Notes under the pieces: generated by a model
What the model was told of the DNA's origin: nothing
Databases searched by the model: none
What the model saw: the letters and a program-made list of their open reading frames with translations, nothing else
Made by a program: the position numbers and the translations under genes
NCBI GenBank assembly: GCA_035627835.1
Contig: DASPKX010000131.1
Span: 1-45,970 of the forward strand
Direction: 5' to 3'
From: DASPKX01 sp035627835
Lineage (GTDB): Bacteria > Verrucomicrobiota > Verrucomicrobiia > Limisphaerales > SXQI01
DNA length: 45,970 nucleotides
Shown: one piece after another, positions 16,199 through 25,049 of the stretch
Position numbering within the stretch: the first letter of the stretch is position 1
Layout: the number at the start of each line of letters is the position of its first letter

Positions 16199-16999
16199 TT
16201 ACCGGCTGGACTGCGCGGCGACCCCTCGCTGGCGCATCTGCTGCATGAGCCAGGAATACAGCTCCGGGTTGTTATAGGTCTCAGTCCACGAGTCGTGGTT
16301 CGCGTTCGGGTAGACGGTCAGTTTTGCATTGTTCCCGATGCGCTTAAGCTGATTGATCATCGACTCGGACTCGCTGAGCGGGACGATATTATCCTTGGCG
16401 CCATGAAACGCCCAGATCGGCAGCCCTTTGATTTCAGCGCGGCGATCGGCGCTGGCCGCTGCAATTGGAATGATTCCCCCACCACCGCAGATCGGGGCAG
16501 CCGCAGCGAAGTATTCGGGGAAGGTGGTGGCCAGCTCCCATGTGCCATATCCGCCCATGCTCAGACCGGTGACAGAAACGCGGTCATCATCGACACGGTA
16601 TTGTTTCTTCACATCATCGAGCAAAGCGATGAGTTGCTCCGCGTGCCAAAAATCGCCGAGAGGGCACTGGGGCGCCACGAGGATGAAAGGGAACTTGCGG
16701 CCCTGAGCTACCAACTTGGGCGGGCCATGAACGGCGACATTGGTCAAGGTCGAGCCGCGCTCACCCATGCCGTGCAGGAAAAGCACGAGCGGCCACTTCT
16801 TCTGCTTGTCCTGATCATAGCCTTCGGGCAAAGCCAACAAATATTGGAGCTGAACGGGCTGGACGACCGGGCCGCGGAACACGCGGGCTTGCTGGCCAGG
16901 CAAGGCCGCCGTCGGAGCCTGGGTTATGCGCGTTGAGCTGCAACCCAGGGTTATTACGAGCGCTGCGCAGGCGAGAGCGCATTTGACCAATCCATTCAT
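16199..16999 (-). CDS. Lipoprotein alpha/beta-hydrolase (esterase/prolyl oligopeptidase-like)
   Basis: The 266-aa product starts MNGLVKCALACAALVITLGC, a type II signal peptide with lipobox ITLGC, so it is probably a lipoprotein. The alpha/beta-hydrolase fold shows PLVLFLHGMGERGS (oxyanion side), VSVTGLSMGGYGTWELA with the nucleophile Ser in GLSMGG, LPIWAFHGAKDNIVP with the acidic residue, and a late NHDSW with the catalytic His. It resembles predicted peptidases/feruloyl esterase-like enzymes of this phylum. ATG 16999 is preferred over an in-frame start at 17110, which would bury the lipobox. The substrate is unknown, possibly a polysaccharide ester. Confidence 0.85.
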   Translation of the reverse strand: MNGLVKCALACAALVITLGCSSTRITQAPTAALPGQQARVFRGPVVQPVQLQYLLALPEGYDQDKQKKWPLVLFLHGMGERGSTLTNVAVHGPPKLVAQGRKFPFILVAPQCPLGDFWHAEQLIALLDDVKKQYRVDDDRVSVTGLSMGGYGTWELATTFPEYFAAAAPICGGGGIIPIAAASADRRAEIKGLPIWAFHGAKDNIVPLSESESMINQLKRIGNNAKLTVYPNANHDSWTETYNNPELYSWLMQQMRQRGVAAQSSR

Positions 17000-17157
17000 A
17001 AGGCGGTTGTAAAGCCAAGTAGTCCACCCGTCCAGCTTCAGGCGAATTGGCATGCCTGAATCCGTACCTTTACGAGCATCCGTTCTCCCGAACCTTTGAG
17101 ACCCTTTCATTGCTGCAGCAATGCAGCGACCAGTTAGAGGGAGTTAAGGGTAGCACT

Positions 17158-17182
17158 GCCGCTCTCGTGTGAGAGCGGCGTT
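17158..17182 (+). terminator. Terminator-like hairpin without a plus-strand gene
   Basis: GCCGCTCTC and GAGAGCGGC form a perfect 9-bp stem with a GTGT loop, followed on the plus strand by GTTTTCTTTT. Both flanking genes are on the minus strand, where the hairpin lacks a downstream T tract. Either it stops a short plus-strand transcript or it acts as a poor terminator for the RND gene. Confidence 0.55.
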
Positions 17183-17188
17183 TTCTTT

Positions 17189-20100
17189 TCAAGCGCCCTG
17201 CCCTACGGCCGCTGGCTGCGGCACGTTCCTTGCCCCCATTTTTTCGCGAAGGCCTTCCATCACAGAGTAAGCCACAGGCGTCACGATGAGTGTCAGGAGC
17301 AAGGAGAGCGATTGACCCCCGATGACGACGACCGCGATTGCGCGGCGTTCTTCAGCGCCAGGGCCCGTGCCAATGGCCAGCGGGAGCATGCCGGCGACGA
17401 GCGCGAGAGTGGTCATTAGAATGGGCCGCAGCCGCTCGCGGTTGCCTTGCAAAATAGCTGCGGTTCGCTCCATGCCCGACTCGATCAGCTTGTTCATATG
17501 ATCGATCTGCAAGATTGAGTTCTTTTTGACGACGCCGAATAGAACGAGAATTCCCAAAGCGGAATAGAGGTTCAGAGAATTGCCAGTAGCCCAAAGCGAG
17601 AGGAACGCGAATGGCAAGGACAGCGGCAAGGAAAGGAGGATCGTGAATGGGTGAATCGAGCTTTCGAACTGCGAGGCCAGGATCATGTACATGAAGATGA
17701 TCGAGAGAAAGAAGGCCCAGAGGAATTCGGTGAAGGTCCGCTCCAGCTCTCGTCCGCGACCGACCACTTTGGTGGTGTAATTGGGTGGCAGCTTCATTTC
17801 CTCGACGGCGGCGCGCAGCGCGTCGAGGCGGTCTGCCAGCGCATATCCAGGAGCCACCGAAGCGCGGAGATTCACGGCGCGTTGGCGATCAAGCCGATCA
17901 ATGCGTGAGGCGGTCTGGCCCGGCTCGATGCGCACAAGGTTATCCAAACGCACGAGCCCACCGCCGCTGCGGGGGACGTAAAGTCGGGAAATGACATTAG
18001 GGTCGGTGCGGTCCTGCTCGGTCAAACGGACGGCCACATAATAATCTTCGTTGAGAGCTGGATCCCGGAACCGGCTCACACGATCATCCCCGCCCACCAT
18101 GATGCGGAGGGCGGTGGAGATGTCGTTCATCGAGACACCAAGGTTTGCGGCGCGAGCACGGTCGATGTGCACCAGGAATTCCGGCTTATCCAAACGAAGG
18201 GTTGTGTCGGCGTCCTGAATCCCAAGCTCCTGTGAGCGATCGCGAAGCTCGTTGGCGATCCGCGAGAGGTTTTGGAGGTCCGGCCCGAGCAATGCAAAAT
18301 CTATTTCAGCGGGACTCCCACCCAGGTTGAACGACTGCACGTTGCTGACGGAGATGCGAAGATCCTTCCGGTATTTGGCCAGTCGGGTGCGCACCTCCTG
18401 CATGACACTCTTCTGCGTGTAGTTGCCTTTCCAGGCGTTGATCGGATTGCCGCTGAGCGTCTCCTTCCATAAACGGCCGAGCGAGAAGTGGCGCTCGTCG
18501 TGGGGCTTGAGCATGCACATGAAACGCGCGTTGGAAGGGTTGCTCATGAATCCGGAGCCAAGAGTGGCGAGCACAGTGGTAACGCCCGGGATGGACCTTA
18601 ATTCCTGGTCGATGATCTTAATGGTGCTCTCCATCGCGGCAACGCTCAGGCCTTCCTTGGCGTTGATGTTCACGCTGAACTCGCCTTCGTCCGCAGCGGG
18701 CGGGATGTACTCCTGCTTCACCATCCTATAGAGCGGCCAAGCGCTCGCCATGATTGCTGCTGCAATGACGAGCACGATCGCGCGATGCCGCAGGGCAAAC
18801 GAGAGGCTGGCCAGATACCAGCGGTCCAGCCAGGCATAGAAGCCACGACGGGAGGCGGGATCGTCATGGTGCGCATCCTGCGCCCGGATCAGTCGCGAGC
18901 ACATCATTGGCGTCAGTGTGAACGAGACCAGCAAGCTGACGAGCACAGCGACAGCGGCAGTGATTCCGAATTGGAACAGGAACCGCCCAGAGACGCTGGA
19001 CATGAAAGACACCGGAACAAAAATCACCACGAGGCTCAAGGTGGTGGCGAGGACGGCCAGCGCAATTTCCGCGGTTCCTTCGCGCGCTGCGTCCATGGGG
19101 TGCATCTTCTTTTCCTCGACCCAGCGGAAGACGTTCTCCAGAACAACGATCGCATCATCGATGACGATGCCGACCATGAGAACGAGCGCGAGCATCGTAA
19201 CGCTATTCAAGGTGAAGCCCAAAGCCCACATCATGCCGAACGCTGAAATGACCGAGGCGGGAATGGCGACAGCCGCAATGATTGTTGCGCGCCAGTTGCG
19301 CATGAATGCGAGGGCCACGAGGCTCGCGAGGATACTCCCAGCGATGAGGTGAACATTAATCTCATGGAGGGCCTCGTGAATGTAGCGCGATTGGTCACGG
19401 ATGATCTCGACCTTCACATCCTCAGGCAGTTGGGTGGCAGCAGTGGCGAGTTTTGCCTTTAGCTCCTCGATCACAGCAACGGTGTTGGCGCCCGATTGGC
19501 GGCGGATTTCCATCATCACCGTGGGAACGCCATTGATGGTGGAATAAGACCGGCGCTCACGGGTGCCATCTTCGGCCCAGCCGATGTCACGTATGCGGAG
19601 GGGAGAGCCATTCACGGTCGAGACAACGAGATCGTCAAACCCTTGAGGATCAGTGATGCGGCCCAAAGTGCGGATAGGAGCTTCGCTTAGCTCAGACGTG
19701 ACGTTGCCGGCGGGCACATTGGCGTTTTGGCGCGCGACAGCGTCACGGACGTCCGTGACAGGAAGCTGGTAAGCGGCCAAGCGATCAGCATCCACCCAAA
19801 TGTTAATCGCCCGCTCAAGCCCGCCGACGATTTCCACTTCCCCCACCCCCGGGGAGCGCTCCAACTGCGGCTTTAAAACTTTATCAGCGAGTTCAGTGAT
19901 TTCACGCTGAGAACGCGGCGCAGATATGGCGATGCTCAGGACAGGCGCGAGGTCATTGTCGAATTTAGCGATTTCGGGCGGGTCCACTTCGCGTGGCAGA
20001 TCGCGCAACACGGTTGCCACGCGGTCGCGGACATCCTGGGCGGCCACGTCGATGTCGCGGTCCAGCCTGAAGGTGACCATGATAAAGGATCGGCCCGGGC

Positions 20101-20356
20101 TGGAGATGGAGCGCAGTTCTTCAATGCCCTGCACGGTGTTCACTGCTTCCTCAATCGGATCCGACACCAGAGCTTCAACCTCAGCCGGCGAGGCGCCGGG
20201 GAGCGAGGTGGATACGCGCACCGTGGGTAGATCCACCGGGGGAAAGCGGTCCACGCCAAGTTTGGAGTAGCCGGCCGCGCCAACCACCACCAACGCCAAT
20301 ATAAGCATTGTGGCGAAGACGGGGCGTTGAATGCAGATGGCGGCTAACTTTCGCAT
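17189..20356 (-). CDS. RND efflux transporter, HAE1/AcrB-like inner-membrane pump
   Basis: The 1055-aa protein has the full RND layout: N-terminal helix (residues about 10-30), a large periplasmic loop, a cluster of helices from about 335, a central cytoplasmic break, a second periplasmic loop, and helices from about 870 to 1035. Helix 4 contains GIVIDDAIVVLENVFRW with the proton-relay Asp pair, and helix 10 contains GVVKKNSILQIDHMN with the conserved Lys. These mark the hydrophobe/amphiphile (HAE1) subfamily, which exports drugs, lipids or bile-like compounds by proton antiport. Unusually, no membrane fusion protein or outer-membrane factor gene is adjacent on either side. It may use a partner encoded elsewhere. 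Confidence 0.95.
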   Translation of the reverse strand: MRKLAAICIQRPVFATMLILALVVVGAAGYSKLGVDRFPPVDLPTVRVSTSLPGASPAEVEALVSDPIEEAVNTVQGIEELRSISSPGRSFIMVTFRLDRDIDVAAQDVRDRVATVLRDLPREVDPPEIAKFDNDLAPVLSIAISAPRSQREITELADKVLKPQLERSPGVGEVEIVGGLERAINIWVDADRLAAYQLPVTDVRDAVARQNANVPAGNVTSELSEAPIRTLGRITDPQGFDDLVVSTVNGSPLRIRDIGWAEDGTRERRSYSTINGVPTVMMEIRRQSGANTVAVIEELKAKLATAATQLPEDVKVEIIRDQSRYIHEALHEINVHLIAGSILASLVALAFMRNWRATIIAAVAIPASVISAFGMMWALGFTLNSVTMLALVLMVGIVIDDAIVVLENVFRWVEEKKMHPMDAAREGTAEIALAVLATTLSLVVIFVPVSFMSSVSGRFLFQFGITAAVAVLVSLLVSFTLTPMMCSRLIRAQDAHHDDPASRRGFYAWLDRWYLASLSFALRHRAIVLVIAAAIMASAWPLYRMVKQEYIPPAADEGEFSVNINAKEGLSVAAMESTIKIIDQELRSIPGVTTVLATLGSGFMSNPSNARFMCMLKPHDERHFSLGRLWKETLSGNPINAWKGNYTQKSVMQEVRTRLAKYRKDLRISVSNVQSFNLGGSPAEIDFALLGPDLQNLSRIANELRDRSQELGIQDADTTLRLDKPEFLVHIDRARAANLGVSMNDISTALRIMVGGDDRVSRFRDPALNEDYYVAVRLTEQDRTDPNVISRLYVPRSGGGLVRLDNLVRIEPGQTASRIDRLDRQRAVNLRASVAPGYALADRLDALRAAVEEMKLPPNYTTKVVGRGRELERTFTEFLWAFFLSIIFMYMILASQFESSIHPFTILLSLPLSLPFAFLSLWATGNSLNLYSALGILVLFGVVKKNSILQIDHMNKLIESGMERTAAILQGNRERLRPILMTTLALVAGMLPLAIGTGPGAEERRAIAVVVIGGQSLSLLLTLIVTPVAYSVMEGLREKMGARNVPQPAAVGQGA

Positions 20357-20621
20357 GCGAGCTTAGAAGCTTAGGCCAAACGGTGGCGTGGGACAACCGC
20401 GGATCGACGCCGGGCGCAGATAAAGTTCAGGTGAACAGACCTGCTGCGGTTGGTTCCATGATGCTGGCGGACGCTCGCTTTCGGGATGAAGAAAATGAGT
20501 GTGTAGATTAACGCAGATCAGGAACTGGCTCACAGCCCCACTGGCGACCCGGAATGCTTACTAAAACAGCAAGGCGACGACGCCCCGCCGCGCTTCCAGC
20601 CCAGCTTCGGTGACATTCCCC

Positions 20622-21170
20622 TTAAAAGCGCTTTCGGAGCAGAGGCATTTCGAACCAGAGGCCATTGAAGTCGAATTGCAGCTCTTCGGCCTCCACACCG
20701 CCGCGGACCCAGGTGAATTCGTTCCGGCCGCCGACGAGTGAAGCAAGTTCCTCAAAAGTGTCCTGGTCAAAGCCGAGCAGATTGTAACGGTCCTGCCGCA
20801 ACTCACCCTTCGCCATTTGCCGTATGAGATCGTCAACTGCGTCATGCGAGCGCTTGAGTATCCACAGATCAGCCTCTGGCGCTTTCGTCGCGAGCTTGTG
20901 CAGCTTGGCGACGCTGCATTCGCCGCATTCGACCCAGAGCTTGGGCCGGAGGTGGTAATCGAGTTCGACGAGGTCTGGCGTGAACGGAATGTTGGGATCG
21001 TGAAGCGAAGGCTCAACTTGCAATCGTGGTGAGTAGAACAGCACGTATCCGAGGAGCTTGAGAACAACGTGAGCAATTGTTTCCGTTTGTTCCTGGCCAA
21101 TGATGATTTTGCTAGGTAACTCGCGGCGGCTTTCCTGGCTGGCCAAACTGAAGCGGTGCTTGTTGCTCAT
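20622..21170 (-). CDS. YaeQ-like protein
   Basis: The 182-aa product from ATG 21170 begins MSNKHRFSLASQESRRELPS and shows ETIAHVVLKLLGYVLFYSP near residue 35, FTPDLVELDYHLRPKLWVEC near 62 and later APEADLWILKRSHDAV. This order matches the YaeQ family, which has a PD-(D/E)XK nuclease-like core; the Asp in TPDLV and Glu in WVECGE fit that core. The usual length is about 180 aa. The function of YaeQ is not settled; it was once linked to haemolysin expression suppression. The ATG overlaps the L,D-transpeptidase stop (ATGA), which decides the start against an in-frame one at 21248. Confidence 0.7.
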   Translation of the reverse strand: MSNKHRFSLASQESRRELPSKIIIGQEQTETIAHVVLKLLGYVLFYSPRLQVEPSLHDPNIPFTPDLVELDYHLRPKLWVECGECSVAKLHKLATKAPEADLWILKRSHDAVDDLIRQMAKGELRQDRYNLLGFDQDTFEELASLVGGRNEFTWVRGGVEAEELQFDFNGLWFEMPLLRKRF

Positions 21171-22294
21171 GGGACGACATGGATGGGAAGGTCGGTCCAC
21201 ACCATCTTCATGAGGTATTGGGCGTTCCAGTTCGCCAGGCGGAAACAACCGTGGGACTCAGTGCGGCCAATCTGCTCTGGAGCGGGCGTGCCATGGATGC
21301 CGTACCCAGGTTTGTCCAAGCCGATCCAGGCAACACCGACGGGATTGTTGGGGCCCGGAGGAATGGTGAGTTTACGCCCGAGCTGGCGAGCTTCGGCCGA
21401 TTCGGTGAAGACTTCCGGATTGAAGAGGTAGTTGGGATTGACGGCGAGCTTGTCCACGAAAAGCAAACCGATCGGCCGTTTCTCCACCTGGCGGGCTATG
21501 CTGCAAGGCATGTGCGCGAGGAGGTTGGTTTGCGAGTCGAAAGCCTGGATGTGTTTATTGCCCAGTTCAATTCGGAGGAAAGCAGCACGGCTGCGGGGAA
21601 GCGGCTGGTCGATGTTGGGAATTTGCACCGCCACCCCTGGAGTGATGTTGGTCCAGTTGATCTTGGGGTTGAGACGTCGAATAAAAAATTGGGATGACTG
21701 CCCGACTTCGGCAACGAGTTCCAGGGGCGTTTCGTAATCGAGGCGAGGCTGCTTTGATTTTGCCAGCCACGTTTTTCCAACCGGCAGCAGGCGCGCGAAA
21801 TCATTTGAAGTCAGGACGTAATGCCGCAGAGGCGGGGCCGCGAGGCGCAGCCGTGATTTTGTGGTGGCGTCGAGAATGCCCGTTTGTGGGATGCCTTCCT
21901 GCCGCTGGAAGGCCCGCAAGGCCGCGCGGGTGTGATGGCCAGCGGAGCCGTCGATGCAGCCCACCGAAATACCACGGCGCAACAAAGCAACCTGCGCCTC
22001 AAAAGTGCTCTGCACCGGGCGCGGCTCGGGATACGGGGGTGGCGGCGGAATTTGTCTCTCAACAACCTGAGCCCGCGGCGGAGAGTTGGTCACTTGCGGC
22101 TGCGGAATAGGAGCAGGCGGCTGCGGCAAGTTGTTCGTTGCGGGTTGAGGAGATGGGAAACGAGTGGTGATATCCAGGCTCGGCCTGCCAGCTTGCCACC
22201 ATATCCAACCGAGCAAACCGAACGCGGCCAGGAGCAGCAGCCAAACCAGGCAACCGCCCTCCTCTTTCTGTGATTTTCGCCGTCGCACCTTCAT
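21167..22294 (-). CDS. L,D-transpeptidase with peptidoglycan-binding domain
   Basis: The 375-aa protein has an N-terminal membrane anchor (about residues 16-34), then a Pro-rich linker and a peptidoglycan-binding type 1 domain (RRGISVGCIDGSAGHHTRAA near 110). A LysM-like stretch follows (about 185-230), then a C-terminal YkuD domain. The catalytic motif is complete: His334 in GIHGTP and His348-Gly-Cys350 in SHGCFRL. It should make 3-3 cross-links or attach proteins to peptidoglycan in the periplasm. It is the first gene of a two-gene unit with the YaeQ-like gene. The gap of 75 nt to the upstream subtilase gene allows its own promoter. Confidence 0.93.
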   Translation of the reverse strand: MKVRRRKSQKEEGGCLVWLLLLAAFGLLGWIWWQAGRPSLDITTRFPSPQPATNNLPQPPAPIPQPQVTNSPPRAQVVERQIPPPPPYPEPRPVQSTFEAQVALLRRGISVGCIDGSAGHHTRAALRAFQRQEGIPQTGILDATTKSRLRLAAPPLRHYVLTSNDFARLLPVGKTWLAKSKQPRLDYETPLELVAEVGQSSQFFIRRLNPKINWTNITPGVAVQIPNIDQPLPRSRAAFLRIELGNKHIQAFDSQTNLLAHMPCSIARQVEKRPIGLLFVDKLAVNPNYLFNPEVFTESAEARQLGRKLTIPPGPNNPVGVAWIGLDKPGYGIHGTPAPEQIGRTESHGCFRLANWNAQYLMKMVWTDLPIHVVP

Positions 22295-22369
22295 CCGCCG
22301 CGCACGGGCGAAACTGTATCAAGGGAGCGCGAGAAGGATAGAAGAACGTGCTGCGCGGCGCCCGGCCAA

Positions 22370-25000
22370 TTAGTTGCGCTGCTCAATTCTGAACAGCTTA
22401 ATCCCGGAGTTGGGCTCGATGATAATTTCGGCTTCTGGGAAACGGCCGATAATGTTTGTGAGCACACTTACCTCTCCGCTCCGGTCCGCAGTTAAGACTC
22501 TGTACTCCTTCCCTTGGATGGCCGGCCAACTGATCCGGTTCCGCGTTGCGTCAAGAGCAGTCCAATCAAGGCGCAGTTGTGAGTTCGCGATCACTGGCGA
22601 AGTTCCCAACGCCTGCTCACGGGCATTGTTGTAGCCATCCCCGTCCGGGTCACCGAGCTGGTTCTGCTGCAGGTTGGCGAAAGAGCGGGTTTCCCACGCA
22701 TCGTCAAGTCCATCCCGGTCGCGGTCGGAGATGCTGACACCGCGAAGGGAGAGCTTCACCTGGCGGACAGAGCCGGATTGGCCTTCCTCCTCGTCGTAAA
22801 CATGAACCTTCCACTCACCGGCGGTGGGTTCAAAGAACTGTTGAACGGAGTAGTAAGTGTAATCCTGGGGGCCGCTGGTGGCATCCAGATTGCGACGCTG
22901 CAGAACGCTTTCAGTCCCGCTTGGGGAGACCACAACAATGCGGAGATCCCCGCGGCGTGGATGGTCTGATTGGATATTCACGCCCACGTGCTCGCAGATG
23001 AGGGTTTCATTGACAGGGAAACTGTAGGTCGCGGCGCGGCTCTCATCGCCGGCATTGATGCGAGCGGTGACGTTCGTTCGACCGGCCAGCAGTTTTTGAA
23101 TATGCTCGCCATCAGAGCGCCCGATAAAGGCGGCCGGAATGGAGGCGAAATCAGTCAACCCCATGAGCATGGTATTGGTCGTGCCCTCGTTATCGTAAAT
23201 GATGGCGAACTCAGCTCCGGCAGCCGCAGCCCAATCAATCTTCTCGTAAAAGTATGAGACGCCCCGCTGAATCAGCGCGCCTTTGCCACGGAGATCAAGG
23301 GTGACTGGCTCGGTCACCTTGCCAAGGTGAACGAGCGGCAGGGCCCGGGTGGGATCCCGAGGCTCATATCCGAGGGATGGGAGCGACTGAACGTAGCGAT
23401 AAACGGGGCTGAGGTTGGTCGCGGCAAATTCAACTCCAGGGACAGTTCCGATCGCTTTGGTGACAGTGGAGGTGAAGGTGAGGTTCGTGGCGGCAGGCTT
23501 CAATGGCCAGGTCTTGGCTATGCGCACGGCTTCACCGGCATCTGGCACGCCGTAACCGACATTGTCGCTGACGAGGAGGCCCGCGCCGTTCGTCTGCAGG
23601 CGAGGGTCTTTGAGGTCGAAGTGGCGAGCGCTGAGCGCGAGAATTTGTTGAACATCCCGAACGCTCAGCTTGCTGTTGGCCGAGAGAACTAGAGCTGCGA
23701 CGCCGGCGATTTCGGGGGAGGACGCCGAGGTGCCGCTAAAACCATCCGCCCCAACCGTGTAGTCGGGGTTCGCGGCGGCGAGGCTGTTGGTGTTGTAGCC
23801 AACAGGTCCGCGACGGTCAGTCGTAACGAGATTGGCGAACTCACGAGTTGTGTCGCCGCTTGGAGCAGCCACCAGCACACACGCGCCCGGCTCACTGTAG
23901 CTCGTCACGCGGCCATCCTTGCGCACAGCTGCGACGGCAATGACACGGGGGTCATTGGCAGCCTGCTCGTCGTTCACGTTTTGCCCGAAGGCGCGATCAT
24001 TGCCGCCCGCCCGCACATTCACGATGCCCCTGCCGGCGCGGCCCTGGGTGAAAGCGCGTTGGATGCCTGTCTCCTCCAAGGCGCTTAAAGGCACTTGCTC
24101 ATCAGTGATCCAGCCCCAGCTGTGGTTTTGAACGTCAATGATGTCGAGCCGGTTCTCGTACATTTTGCGCAGGGCGTCTTCAGTCAGCCCGAAATTGCCC
24201 AGGACAATCCAGCTCGCCAATTGGGCATGGGGCGCGACGCCCGCAACCCCAAGGTCGTTATCCGCGCTGGCCAAGGCCAGGCCCGCAACGGCTGTCCCGT
24301 GGTGGGAATCCAGCGCGGAAGGAAGCCCAGAAGCCAGGCCGGTGAGAAAATTGAAGTGCGGCATGCTCGTAGCGCGGCCGCTCAAATCCGGATGCTGAAG
24401 ATCCACCCCGTCGTCAACCACCGCTAAAATCACACCAGCGCCGCGTGTGTGCGCCCAGGCGCCGCGGATGTTCAGGTCAACGCCAGCGCGATGCCCTTGC
24501 GCATCCCTGTTCTCCAGGTGCCATTGGCTTGGAAACAGCGTGTCCTTGGCAGGGGGCCCGTACGCAGCGAGCGCACTTGGCTTCCGCCGAAGCATTGGGC
24601 GCGCTGTCACTATTTCGGGAACCTCCGCCAGCGCCTCAGATTCATCCAAGGCGTCTGAAACATTGGCGCTTTCAAGGATGAAAAGAGTGTCGCTGATTTG
24701 CTCTTTGACCTTCAGCCTCGTGCGATTGAGAACCGCCTCTGCGCTCGCGCCGCCCGCAATTTCGAGAACAACATCCGCGCTGAATTCAACATTGCCGTAA
24801 CCGGGGGCTTTTCCCTTCGCCCATGCTTTCGGCGTGGCGGGAATAGATTGTGCGGTGATGTCGGGCGCAATGATCTCGAACGATTTCAGACCGCGATCCT
24901 TGAACTGCCGGATCTCGGGTTGAGCCGCAATGGCGTTGACCGCAACCAGGGTGGCTACGGCTGCATTCCGGAGGAGAAGGTGTGAAAGCAAAGCGCGCAT
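22370..25000 (-). CDS. Secreted subtilase with PA domain, P domain and calcium repeat
   Basis: The 876-aa protein has a signal peptide (about 1-26) and a pro-region. The S8 peptidase domain carries the full triad: Asp196 in AVVDDGVD, His234 in SHHGTAVAG and Ser425 in FSGTSASSP, with oxyanion Asn334 in AGGND. A PA-type insert follows at about 567-640 (GALIQRG...AAAAGAEFAIIYD), then a proprotein-convertase P domain (about 661-752, HPRRGDLRIVVVSPSG). A thrombospondin-3-like Ca2+ repeat follows (DRDRDGLDDAWE, DPDGDGYNNAREQ, about 755-790). The last 75 residues form a beta-module ending in FRIEQRN that recurs in three other secreted proteins here. It is probably an extracellular protease and a tandem paralogue of the next upstream gene. 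Confidence 0.93.
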   Translation of the reverse strand: MRALLSHLLLRNAAVATLVAVNAIAAQPEIRQFKDRGLKSFEIIAPDITAQSIPATPKAWAKGKAPGYGNVEFSADVVLEIAGGASAEAVLNRTRLKVKEQISDTLFILESANVSDALDESEALAEVPEIVTARPMLRRKPSALAAYGPPAKDTLFPSQWHLENRDAQGHRAGVDLNIRGAWAHTRGAGVILAVVDDGVDLQHPDLSGRATSMPHFNFLTGLASGLPSALDSHHGTAVAGLALASADNDLGVAGVAPHAQLASWIVLGNFGLTEDALRKMYENRLDIIDVQNHSWGWITDEQVPLSALEETGIQRAFTQGRAGRGIVNVRAGGNDRAFGQNVNDEQAANDPRVIAVAAVRKDGRVTSYSEPGACVLVAAPSGDTTREFANLVTTDRRGPVGYNTNSLAAANPDYTVGADGFSGTSASSPEIAGVAALVLSANSKLSVRDVQQILALSARHFDLKDPRLQTNGAGLLVSDNVGYGVPDAGEAVRIAKTWPLKPAATNLTFTSTVTKAIGTVPGVEFAATNLSPVYRYVQSLPSLGYEPRDPTRALPLVHLGKVTEPVTLDLRGKGALIQRGVSYFYEKIDWAAAAGAEFAIIYDNEGTTNTMLMGLTDFASIPAAFIGRSDGEHIQKLLAGRTNVTARINAGDESRAATYSFPVNETLICEHVGVNIQSDHPRRGDLRIVVVSPSGTESVLQRRNLDATSGPQDYTYYSVQQFFEPTAGEWKVHVYDEEEGQSGSVRQVKLSLRGVSISDRDRDGLDDAWETRSFANLQQNQLGDPDGDGYNNAREQALGTSPVIANSQLRLDWTALDATRNRISWPAIQGKEYRVLTADRSGEVSVLTNIIGRFPEAEIIIEPNSGIKLFRIEQRN

Positions 25001-25049
25001 GGACTAGCGCGCACAGTAGCTAATAAGGCGCCAGAAACAAGCTTATGCG

